NCBI GenBank assembly: GCA_030040475.1
Contig: JASHTQ010000714.1
Coordinates: 1-5,534, forward strand
DNA from: Streptosporangiaceae bacterium
Lineage (GTDB): Bacteria > Actinomycetota > Actinomycetes > Streptosporangiales > Streptosporangiaceae
DNA length: 5,534 bases
Direction: 5' to 3'
Shown one piece after another: positions 1 to 4,931 of this stretch. The notes below the pieces were generated by a model. The model worked only from the letters and a program-made list of their open reading frames with translations. It was not told where the DNA came from and searched no databases. The translations under genes were made by a program, and so were the position numbers. Each line of letters opens with the position of its first letter. Position 1 is the first letter of the stretch.

Positions 1-71
1 TCGGCGGCGCCCGCCGCGCCGTCGCGCGGCCAGACGAGCCGGCGGATGCGGTCTAGCCACGTTAGCCGCAT
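1..71 (-). CDS. 5' end of an unidentified gene, cut by the left window edge
   Basis: Read on the minus strand, an ATG at 71-69 opens a frame with no stop to the window edge, 23 complete codons. The start reads MRLTWLDRIRRLVWPRDG and then turns Ala/Gly-rich. The case for a real start is the Shine-Dalgarno AGGAGA (complement of 81-86), 9 nt before the ATG, plus a promoter-like sequence further upstream. The N-terminus is basic and amphipathic (W, L, R, I, R, R, L, V, W) with no hydrophobic signal sequence, so it looks cytoplasmic or membrane-peripheral at this end. It is transcribed divergently from the PLDc_N-type gene at 232. I do not recognise the family and propose no function. That it is a coding start is fairly well supported; the identity is open. 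Confidence 0.6.
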   Translation of the reverse strand, partial: MRLTWLDRIRRLVWPRDGAAGAA

Positions 72-80
72 GTCACCGGT

Positions 81-86
81 TCTCCT
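81..86 (-). promoter_or_regulatory. Shine-Dalgarno of the left-edge gene
   Basis: The plus-strand TCTCCT reads AGGAGA on the minus strand and lies 9 nt upstream of the ATG at 71-69. It is one of the best ribosome binding sites in the window and is the main reason for calling a gene from so few codons. Confidence 0.6.
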
Positions 87-95
87 GCTCTCTCG

Positions 96-110
96 CCCTG
101 ACGGTCAGGG
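96..110. promoter_or_regulatory. Dyad CCCTGAC-G-GTCAGGG, candidate operator
   Basis: Two perfect 7-nt inverted arms (96-102 and 104-110) flank a single central base. The dyad lies 25-39 nt upstream of the left-edge gene's ATG and overlaps its candidate -10 box (107-112). That position suits a repressor operator. With one central base it cannot form a good RNA hairpin, which favours a protein-binding site over a terminator. No regulator is recognisable from the motif, and the function is inferred. Confidence 0.35.
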
Positions 111-136
111 TATGTCGAGACGCCCCGCCGCGTCAC
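107..136 (-). promoter_or_regulatory. Candidate promoter of the left-edge gene
   Basis: On the minus strand, GTGACG (complement of 131-136) could be a -35 and TACCCT (complement of 107-112) a -10 of the actinobacterial TANNNT form, with an 18-nt spacer. Matches to the sigma-70 consensus are modest. It is supported mainly by position, about 35 nt before a well-supported start codon. The -10 overlaps the 96-110 dyad. Confidence 0.25.
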
Positions 137-190
137 CTTTTGTGCCTAATGGCTGACTGCTGCGGGATTTCGGCCCTAAAAGTTGATCAA

Positions 191-219
191 TTGTGACCCG
201 CGGCATAGATGCCTAACGT
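191..219 (+). promoter_or_regulatory. Candidate promoter of the PLDc_N-type gene
   Basis: TTGTGA (191-196) and TAACGT (214-219) are separated by exactly 17 nt and fit a -35 and a TANNNT -10. Transcription would then start near 226, leaving a leader of about 6 nt, consistent with the weak Shine-Dalgarno before the ATG at 232. An overlapping alternative is TTGATC (183-188) with ATAGAT (205-210), spacer 16. This is the most A/T-rich part of the left end. Both readings are inference. Confidence 0.3.
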
Positions 220-224
220 TAGGC
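211..224. promoter_or_regulatory. 14-bp perfect palindrome GCCTAACGTTAGGC, candidate operator
   Basis: The sequence equals its own reverse complement over 14 bp with no loop. It covers the candidate -10 (214-219) and ends 7 nt before the ATG at 232, where a bound repressor would block transcription. The left half (TGCCTAA, 210-216) recurs at 143-149, 67 bp upstream, possibly a second half-site. One perfect 14-bp palindrome in 5.5 kb is not rare by chance, so the weight comes from its position. Confidence 0.35.
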
Positions 225-231
225 TGCCGCC

Positions 232-645
232 ATGTTGCTGTCCGGTGCCTTGTTTGCCCTATTCTTGCTGGGTTTCTGGCTCTACTGCCTGACAGACGCC
301 ATACTGACCCCGGTGGCAGAATGCCGGGGGATGTCCAAGCCGGCCTGGATTGCCGTGATCTCGGTCACGTTCATCTTCGGCGCGATCGCCTGGCTCGTCG
401 CCCGGCGGCCGGCACGTAACTCATACCCCCAGTTCAGGCCGCTGCCGGACTGGGATCCGGACGCCTGGGACGATGACGGCTCCTTTCTGAGCCTGCGCTG
501 GACGGGCTCCGACGATGCCGTGGCGCGTCACCCGGCCGGACGGGCCAGGCTCGCCGGCGCCGGCGGCGCGCGCCAGCAGCCCAAGGGGCCGGACGACGAC
601 CTGGAGTTCCTGCGCGCGCTCGACCGCGCCATCCGCGACAACTAG
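232..645 (+). CDS. Small membrane protein with PLDc_N-type (phospholipase D-nuclease N-terminal) two-helix domain
   Basis: The 137-residue protein has a helix at about residues 3-22, then a short loop with T-P-x-A-E-C-R (26-32) and M-S-K-P-A-W (34-39), and a second helix at about 40-57. Two helices around a charged loop and a Pro/Lys-Trp before the second helix are typical of PLDc_N proteins, which despite the name carry no phospholipase catalytic domain. The rest is a soluble, probably cytoplasmic tail with an Asp/Trp-rich stretch (72-83). It ends in GPDDDLEFLRAL (119-130), similar to the Gly-Pro-Asp-Asp-Asp-x-Glu-Phe-Leu ending I know from actinobacterial members. The start is fixed at 232 by an in-frame TAG at 220-222. 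The Shine-Dalgarno is weak (AGG at 221-223). It is convergent with ccsB. Molecular function is unknown. Confidence 0.8.
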   Translation: MLLSGALFALFLLGFWLYCLTDAILTPVAECRGMSKPAWIAVISVTFIFGAIAWLVARRPARNSYPQFRPLPDWDPDAWDDDGSFLSLRWTGSDDAVARHPAGRARLAGAGGARQQPKGPDDDLEFLRALDRAIRDN

Positions 646-661
646 GCGAGCGATCCCTAGC

Positions 662-742
662 CCGGGCCGGCCGGGCACCTACTTCCTGGATCCCCACGGC
701 TTCATGCTCGAGGTCGTCTGCCACGGCGCCGAGGAGACGTGA
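662..742 (+). pseudogene. Orphan C-terminal fragment of a VOC/glyoxalase-fold protein
   Basis: In the plus-strand frame ending at the TGA at 740-742, the translation contains GTYFLDPHGFMLEVVCHG followed by AEET and the stop. The pattern Y-F-x-D-P-x-G-x-x-L-E-V is the C-terminal beta-strand signature of the vicinal oxygen chelate superfamily (glyoxalases, extradiol dioxygenases, antibiotic-resistance proteins). The Glu of L-E-V sits where these enzymes place a metal ligand. Nothing upstream encodes the rest of the domain: the same frame before about 660 is an out-of-frame reading of the PLDc_N-type gene, and no start or Shine-Dalgarno lies just before the fragment. I read it as the remnant of a gene lost by deletion between the two convergent neighbours. 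A chance match is possible but the motif is long. Confidence 0.5.
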
Positions 743-784
743 CGGCAAGCGCACCGGCCCAGGCAGCCGCCGCGGCGAGCGGAA

Positions 785-804
785 CCGGCGTCAGCTCACG
801 CCGG
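785..804 (-). terminator. GC-rich hairpin over the ccsB stop, candidate operon terminator
   Basis: Arms CCGGCGT (785-791) and ACGCCGG (798-804) are perfectly complementary over 7 bp around a 6-nt loop that includes part of the ccsB stop codon (791-793). On the minus strand the hairpin is followed by TTCCGCTC, so there is no proper U-tract. GC-rich hairpins without a U-tract are common at actinobacterial gene ends, and this one sits at the end of the five-gene run. Termination is inferred. Confidence 0.35.
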
Positions 805-1867
805 CGTAGGAGTGCAGGCCGGCGATGAACACCTGCACCACCAGGATGTTGAACATCAGGCTGGCGAAGCCGAGCAGCTGAATGTACTGGGCGCGCCGTC
901 CGCGCCAGCCCGCGGTCGCCCTGGCGTGCAGGAACGCGGCGTACAGCACCCAGGTGATGAAGGCCCAGGTCTCGACCGGGTCCCAGCCCCAGTAGCGGCC
1001 CCAGGCCTGGTCCGCCCAGATGGCGCCCGCGATGACGCCGAACGTCCAGACCGGGAAGCCGAACACGACGGTCCGGTAGGTGAGCCGGTCGAGTTGCTCG
1101 ATGCTCGGCAGACGGCTCACGACCCCGTTGCCCGGCGCCGCCCTGCCCGCCGACACCCGCCTGTTGTACCTGTCGACGGCGAGGTAGATGCAGCCCAGCA
1201 CCGCCGCGACGAAGAAGATGCCGGTCGACACGGTCATCGCGGTGACGTGGATGTCCAGCCAGTAGGACTGCAGGGCGGGGACCAGGTCCCCGGCGGCCGT
1301 GTAGATGAGCGTCTCGGCAAGCCCGAGCGCCAGCACCACGGCGCCCATGACGAAGACGCCGAGCGCCCAGGCCCGGTAACGGATCATCACGAACAGGAAG
1401 AAGATCGCCGCGAAGCAGGTCAGCGCGGTGACGAACTCGTACATGTTGCCCCAGGGCGCCCGGTGCACGGCCAGCCCGCGGGTCACCACGGCCACCGTGT
1501 GGGCGGTCACCCCGGCCACCGCGAGCGCCATGGCGGCCTGCACCCAGCGACCCGCCTGCCGGATCGCGCGCAGCGGCGGGACGGCCAGGGCCGGCATCGA
1601 GTCGGCCGTCCCGGCCGACGGCCCGGCGTTGACGGACGCGGCTTGGCTGCCGCTGACCGCTCCGGCACTGGCTCCGCCGACGGTGGCCCCTCCGACACTT
1701 GCCAGGGCGGCGGCCTTCGCCGGCCGTAGGACAGCCGTCGCCTGCGTCCGCTGCGGTCGCCCGAAGGCGAAGTCGCCGGCGAAGGCGAGCACCGACAGGG
1801 AGTAGATGAGCAGCGCCGCGATCATGAAGTCGTTGCTGACGTGGCCCAGGGCCAGGTTGATGGGCAT
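791..1867 (-). CDS. ccsB: CcsB (CcsA/ResC-type) System II cytochrome c synthase subunit
   Basis: This 358-residue integral membrane protein is the haem-handling subunit of System II cytochrome c maturation. With ResB it carries haem across the membrane and attaches it to CXXCH motifs of apocytochromes. The diagnostic tryptophan-rich WWD segment is at about 289-301 (W-G-R-Y-W-G-W-D-P-V-E-T-W). Other family marks are P-W-G-N-M-Y-E-F (138-145), I-H-V (206-208), F-L-H-A-R (312-316) and G-L-H-S-Y-A (350-355); H123, H207, H314 and H352 are candidate conserved haem-related histidines. About eight membrane segments are visible. An Ala/Gly/Ser-rich linker of low complexity (about 43-98) separates the first segment from the rest. 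The ATG is 6 nt after the resB stop, with GAGGGG as Shine-Dalgarno overlapping that stop, so translation is likely coupled. Length and motifs look intact. Confidence 0.95.
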   Translation of the reverse strand: MPINLALGHVSNDFMIAALLIYSLSVLAFAGDFAFGRPQRTQATAVLRPAKAAALASVGGATVGGASAGAVSGSQAASVNAGPSAGTADSMPALAVPPLRAIRQAGRWVQAAMALAVAGVTAHTVAVVTRGLAVHRAPWGNMYEFVTALTCFAAIFFLFVMIRYRAWALGVFVMGAVVLALGLAETLIYTAAGDLVPALQSYWLDIHVTAMTVSTGIFFVAAVLGCIYLAVDRYNRRVSAGRAAPGNGVVSRLPSIEQLDRLTYRTVVFGFPVWTFGVIAGAIWADQAWGRYWGWDPVETWAFITWVLYAAFLHARATAGWRGRRAQYIQLLGFASLMFNILVVQVFIAGLHSYAGVS

Positions 1868-1873
1868 GGCCCC

Positions 1874-3598
1874 TCACTTTCCCTCGTGTTGATGGTGCTC
1901 CGGATCCGGCGGCGCATCCGGTCGGTCGTGCCGCGGGTCTGCCTGCGCATCCGGCCGGCCGGCTGCGGCGGCCCGGTGAACCGATCTGAGCTCGTCGGCC
2001 AGCGACGCGAACTCGGCCTCGAACCCGCCGCTGGCATCGGTGCGGGCCAGGCCGCCGACCCGGATCGTGCTGCCGCCGCCGGAGTCCGCGCGGGCCCGCA
2101 CGAACACCCGCCTGCGCCGCACCATGAACGACAGCAGCAGCCCGCCGAGCGCGGCTATGCCGCAGACCAGGGCCGGGATCTGGCCCGGGTCGTGGGTGAT
2201 GGCCAGGCTGACCCACGGGACGTAGCCGGTGAAGGTCAGCGTGCCGTAGCCGTCGGGCAGCTTCAGCGACTGGCCTACCTCGAGCACCTGCGGATTGGCG
2301 GTGAGCTGATGCAGCCCCGCGGTGTCCAGCTGGTAGACCGACTGCGTCGGGCCCTCGTTCATGCCCAGGTTCCCCGCGTAGGCGATCAGGCTCACCACCG
2401 GGTTGTCGGCGGCGGGGAACGCCGACTGCAGGGTGCCGTCCACGTCGACGGCGGTCGGCACGAAGATCCCGGTGAAGCCGAGCTGCTCCGGCTGGGCGTC
2501 CGGGACCTTCACCACGCCCTCGGACAGGAAGTTCCCGGTGCTGCCCGAGATGAACGGCGTCGGCCCGTCGTAGACGACCTGGCCGCGGCCGTCGGTCACC
2601 CGGAACTCGGGCGCGTACCCGTGCCCGATGAGGTAGACCTTCGCCCCGTCCACCGACAGCGGGCGGTTGACCTCCAGCCGGTCAGCACGCACCGGCCCGC
2701 CGGGAGCGGCGGTGTAGCTGATCTGCGCGTCGAACGCGGACGGCTGACCGCGCTGCGGCCCGGATTCGATGTAGCTGGCGTCGAACTTGTCCAGCGTGAT
2801 CGTGAACCGGCCGAGGTCGTTGTCGGTGACCAGCCTGCCCGGGTAGATCTCGTCCAGCTGGCTCGGCGTGTCGGCGAACGTGGAGCCCTGCACGAGCAGC
2901 CGGTCGGCCTTGTAGCCGAACAGGCCGCCGAGCGCGACCGACACGAGCACGCCGAGCAGGGCCAGGTGGAACAGCAGGTTGCCGACCTCGCGCAGGTAGC
3001 CCTTCTCCGCGGAGATCCAGGATCCCTCGGCGTCCGGGGAGCCGCTGCCCTCGGCCGACCCGCGCAGCCGGAAACCGTGCCCGGCCAGCGCCTGCCCGGC
3101 CACCCGGATCGCTTCCTGCGGCGCCAGCGCGACGGAGTACTCCGCCGAGTGCGGCAGCCTGGTCAGGTGCCGCGGTGCCCGCGGCGGAGGCGTGCGCGCC
3201 GACCCGACAAGCCGGAACGTGCGCGGCACGACGCAGCCCACCAGGGACGCGAACAGCAGCAGGTAGATGGCGGCGAACCAGGGCGCGCCGAAGACGTTGA
3301 ACAGCCCGAGGCGGCTCAGCCACGGCGCCAGGGCCGGGTGTGAGGTGTAGTACTGCTGCACGCCGGCCGCGTCGGTGCCCTGCTGCGGGAGTATGGAGCC
3401 AGGCACGCTGCCGAGCGCCAGCAGGAACAGCAGCACGAGCGCGACCCGCATCGAGGTCAGCTGCCGCCATGCCCACCTCAGCCAGCCGGCCAGCCCGAGT
3501 CCGGCGGGCGCGGCAGCGGCAGGACCCGGCGCCCGGCCGTCCTGCTCCTCGGCCGCGGCGTCGAACGGGTCCGCCTCGGGGACACGCACATCGGTCAT
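1874..3598 (-). CDS. resB: ResB (Ccs1) cytochrome c biogenesis protein
   Basis: The 574-residue protein is the partner of CcsB in the System II complex. A cytoplasmic N-terminus (1-50, Ala/Pro-rich at 22-33) leads to helix 1 (about 52-70, with P-G-S-I-L-P-Q), helix 2 (about 107-125) and helix 3 (about 205-226). The third follows the family motif E-K-G-Y-L-R-E-V-G-N-L-L-F-H (198-211), whose H211 is a likely haem-related histidine. A large extracytoplasmic domain (about 228-472) follows, then the closing motif H-D-P-G (469-472) and the last helix (about 474-492). The tail is cytoplasmic, starts with R-R-R-R and ends in an Asp/Pro/His-rich disordered stretch (about 545-574). The ATG is 4 nt after the thioredoxin stop. 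In most actinobacteria ccdA would precede this gene; here it does not. Confidence 0.95.
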   Translation of the reverse strand: MTDVRVPEADPFDAAAEEQDGRAPGPAAAAPAGLGLAGWLRWAWRQLTSMRVALVLLFLLALGSVPGSILPQQGTDAAGVQQYYTSHPALAPWLSRLGLFNVFGAPWFAAIYLLLFASLVGCVVPRTFRLVGSARTPPPRAPRHLTRLPHSAEYSVALAPQEAIRVAGQALAGHGFRLRGSAEGSGSPDAEGSWISAEKGYLREVGNLLFHLALLGVLVSVALGGLFGYKADRLLVQGSTFADTPSQLDEIYPGRLVTDNDLGRFTITLDKFDASYIESGPQRGQPSAFDAQISYTAAPGGPVRADRLEVNRPLSVDGAKVYLIGHGYAPEFRVTDGRGQVVYDGPTPFISGSTGNFLSEGVVKVPDAQPEQLGFTGIFVPTAVDVDGTLQSAFPAADNPVVSLIAYAGNLGMNEGPTQSVYQLDTAGLHQLTANPQVLEVGQSLKLPDGYGTLTFTGYVPWVSLAITHDPGQIPALVCGIAALGGLLLSFMVRRRRVFVRARADSGGGSTIRVGGLARTDASGGFEAEFASLADELRSVHRAAAAGRPDAQADPRHDRPDAPPDPEHHQHEGK

Positions 3599-3602
3599 CC
3601 GC

Positions 3603-4193
3603 TCACGCCGCCTTCCCGGTTACGGTCGCGAGCATCGCGGTCAGCTCCGAGTAGGTCGTCTGGCCGTAGACCGCTCCCGCGATGCGCCCGGTGCGATCGA
3701 TCACCAGCGTGGTCGGGGTGCCGGAGAGCGGCACCACGGCGGTGAACGCGAGCGTGATCTGCGAGCTGGAGTCGCTCACGCTCGGGTACGTGATGCCGAA
3801 GTTGTGCACGAAGGCCTCGGCGCTCGCCGTCGTGTCGCGCACGTCCACGCCGAGGAAGGCGACGCCGGCCCGCTGGTACTGCCCGGACACGGCGGCCAGG
3901 GTCGGCGCCTCCGCGCGGCACGGCACGCACCACGAGCCCCAGAAGTTGAGCACCACGACCCTTCCCCGGTAGGCGGAGAAGCTGAGCCGCGAGCCGGTCA
4001 GCGTGCTGGCGGTGAAGTCGGGCGCCAGCGGGCGGTGCCCGGTCGCGTACAGCACCGCGTTCGTGTTGCCGTCCAGGTAGCTCACGCCGGTATTCCCCCC
4101 GCTGGCCCATCCGGCCAGCAGCACGACGGCGAGCAGCGCGCCAGTGCACACGGCCGCCACCAAGACGACCGCACGGCGCTTGCCTCTGAACAC
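3603..4193 (-). CDS. TlpA/ResA-like membrane-anchored thiol-disulfide oxidoreductase
   Basis: I start this 196-residue protein at the GTG at 4193-4191, because AAGGA (complement of 4201-4205) lies 7 nt upstream and the longer frame would overlap the phosphatase gene. A basic start (F-R-G-K-R-R) and one hydrophobic helix (about 8-28) place the rest outside the membrane. The thioredoxin fold covers about 55-190: A-P-D-F (57-60), V-V-L-N-F-W-G-S-W (80-88), active site C89-V-P-C92, and a cis-Pro at T-P160-T. W-C-x-P-C is the usual ResA/TlpA form. Its expected job is to reduce apocytochrome CXXCH cysteines before haem attachment by ResB-CcsB. The end of the helix reads L-L-A-G-W29 where many relatives have a lipobox L-A-G-C, so lipidation at that site is not possible. 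No CcdA, its usual electron donor, is encoded next to it. Confidence 0.9.
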   Translation of the reverse strand: MFRGKRRAVVLVAAVCTGALLAVVLLAGWASGGNTGVSYLDGNTNAVLYATGHRPLAPDFTASTLTGSRLSFSAYRGRVVVLNFWGSWCVPCRAEAPTLAAVSGQYQRAGVAFLGVDVRDTTASAEAFVHNFGITYPSVSDSSSQITLAFTAVVPLSGTPTTLVIDRTGRIAGAVYGQTTYSELTAMLATVTGKAA

Positions 4194-4200
4194 GGGCGGA

Positions 4201-4205
4201 TCCTT
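4201..4205 (-). promoter_or_regulatory. Shine-Dalgarno that fixes the thioredoxin start
   Basis: TCCTT reads AAGGA on the minus strand, 7 nt before the GTG at 4193. It decides between this start and upstream in-frame ATGs at 4247 and 4307, both inside the phosphatase gene. An additional AGGAG lies at 4211-4215, too far from the GTG for ideal spacing. Confidence 0.65.
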
Positions 4206-4233
4206 GCGATCTCCTACAGGGGGTAGTACCGCA

Positions 4234-4878
4234 CTATTGTGCCGCATCGCTCTGCGGCACCTGACGCCGGGCCGGCACGGTGTACGACACGCCGACGATC
4301 CGGTCACCCGAATAGCGAAAGCTGGTCACGCTGCCGAGCGCGCATTCGCGCACCGCCGGGTTGTGCCACAGCGGGCGGTGCTCGACGTGCCGGCGCGTCA
4401 CCCAGATCGGCAGCTGATGGCTCACGCACACCGCCTCCTTCCCGCCCGCTTCGACCGCGGCCGCCCGTGCCACCGCCATGACGTCCAGCATTCTCGCCAC
4501 GATGTGGCGGTACGGCTCGCCCCAGGACGGCCGGAAGGGGTTGACGAGGTGCGGCCAGTGGGCCGGCTTGCGCAGCGATCCGTCGCCCACGCCGAACCTC
4601 AGCCCCTCGAAGTGGTTCCACGGCTCGATCAGCCGCTCGTCGATCACCACGGGCAGGCCGAGCCGCTCCGCGACCGGACGGGCGGTTTCCAGGGCACGTT
4701 CCAGCGGCGAGGAGAACAGCGCGGCCACGCCCAGGTCGGCGAAGAAGTCCTCCGCCGCCCTGGCCATCTCGCGGCCGTTCGCGGACAGGTGATACCCCGG
4801 CAGCCGCCCGTAGATGATGCGATCCGGGTTTTCCACCTCGCCGTGCCGCAGCAGGTGGACGACGGTTTTCTCGGACAT
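4234..4878 (-). CDS. Histidine phosphatase (phosphoglycerate-mutase-like) family protein
   Basis: The 214-residue protein belongs to branch 1 of the histidine phosphatase superfamily. The catalytic motif L-R-H-G-E is at 10-14, with H12 as the phospho-accepting histidine and R11 beside it. S-S-P-L-E-R (56-61) supplies the second arginine, R61. A conserved acidic region is at L-I-E-P-W-N-H-F-E-G (83-92), and the second catalytic histidine is H154 in V-S-H-Q-L-P. All core residues are present, so activity is likely, but the substrate cannot be told from sequence and true phosphoglycerate mutase is unlikely given the length and context. No signal peptide is seen, so it is cytoplasmic. It begins 41 nt after the hemL stop with only a weak Shine-Dalgarno and ends 40 nt before the thioredoxin gene. 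The gene holds this place between hemL and tlpA in other actinobacteria (e.g. Rv0525). Confidence 0.9.
   Translation of the reverse strand: MSEKTVVHLLRHGEVENPDRIIYGRLPGYHLSANGREMARAAEDFFADLGVAALFSSPLERALETARPVAERLGLPVVIDERLIEPWNHFEGLRFGVGDGSLRKPAHWPHLVNPFRPSWGEPYRHIVARMLDVMAVARAAAVEAGGKEAVCVSHQLPIWVTRRHVEHRPLWHNPAVRECALGSVTSFRYSGDRIVGVSYTVPARRQVPQSDAAQ
4239..4260 (-). other. Strong hairpin at the 3' end of the phosphatase gene
   Basis: Arms GTGCCGCA (4239-4246) and TGCGGCAC (4253-4260) pair perfectly over 8 bp around a 6-nt loop, 2 nt before the phosphatase stop codon (4234-4236). No U-tract follows on either strand. It is inside an apparent operon, so it may act as a weak terminator, a processing or stabilising structure between the two upstream and three downstream genes, or have no role. 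Coding constraint on the C-terminal residues makes chance less easy to judge. Confidence 0.4.
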
Positions 4879-4917
4879 GGCGCGGCCAGCTTACCGGCCG
4901 GGCCGCAAGCGTACTGC

Positions 4918-4931
4918 GATCAGGCCTGATC
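4918..4931. repeat. 14-bp perfect palindrome GATCAGGCCTGATC at the hemL stop
   Basis: The sequence equals its reverse complement over 14 bp and contains the hemL TGA (4920-4922). It has no loop, so RNA folding would lose the central bases. It could be a weak site at the gene boundary or a chance occurrence. Following it on the minus strand, GCGGCC and GGCCGC (4901-4906 and 4882-4887) form another 6-bp inverted pair before the phosphatase start. Neither looks like a classical terminator. Confidence 0.3.

Noticed and set aside
660..676. GCCCGG / CCGGGC inverted repeat as terminator for the PLDc_N-type gene
   Set aside because: Only a 6-bp stem in very GC-rich DNA, no T-run, and it overlaps the VOC fragment; such pairs arise easily by chance here.
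768..777. CGCCGCGGCG palindrome between the convergent genes
   Set aside because: Ten base pairs made only of G and C in GC-rich DNA are expected by chance, and there is no loop for a terminator.
1900..1909. CCGGATCCGG palindrome near the resB 3' end
   Set aside because: It lies inside the coding sequence of the resB tail, is short and has no loop; no regulatory role is supported.
702..2216. Long minus-strand open frame of 504 codons overlapping ccsB and resB
   Set aside because: It is an out-of-frame reading of two strongly recognised genes, rich in Arg/Gly/Pro as expected for the wrong frame of high-GC DNA, with no family motif.
1841..3343. Plus-strand open frame of 500 codons opposite resB
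   Set aside because: Its composition (Arg, Gln, Val, His, Asp rich) is typical of the antisense frame of a GC-rich gene. ResB on the other strand has complete motifs and helices.
4194..4307. Longer N-terminus for the thioredoxin (ATG at 4307 or 4247)
   Set aside because: Both lie within the phosphatase coding region, and the added residues are Arg/Cys/Pro-rich without a signal sequence. The GTG at 4193 has AAGGA 7 nt upstream and puts the hydrophobic helix right at the N-terminus.
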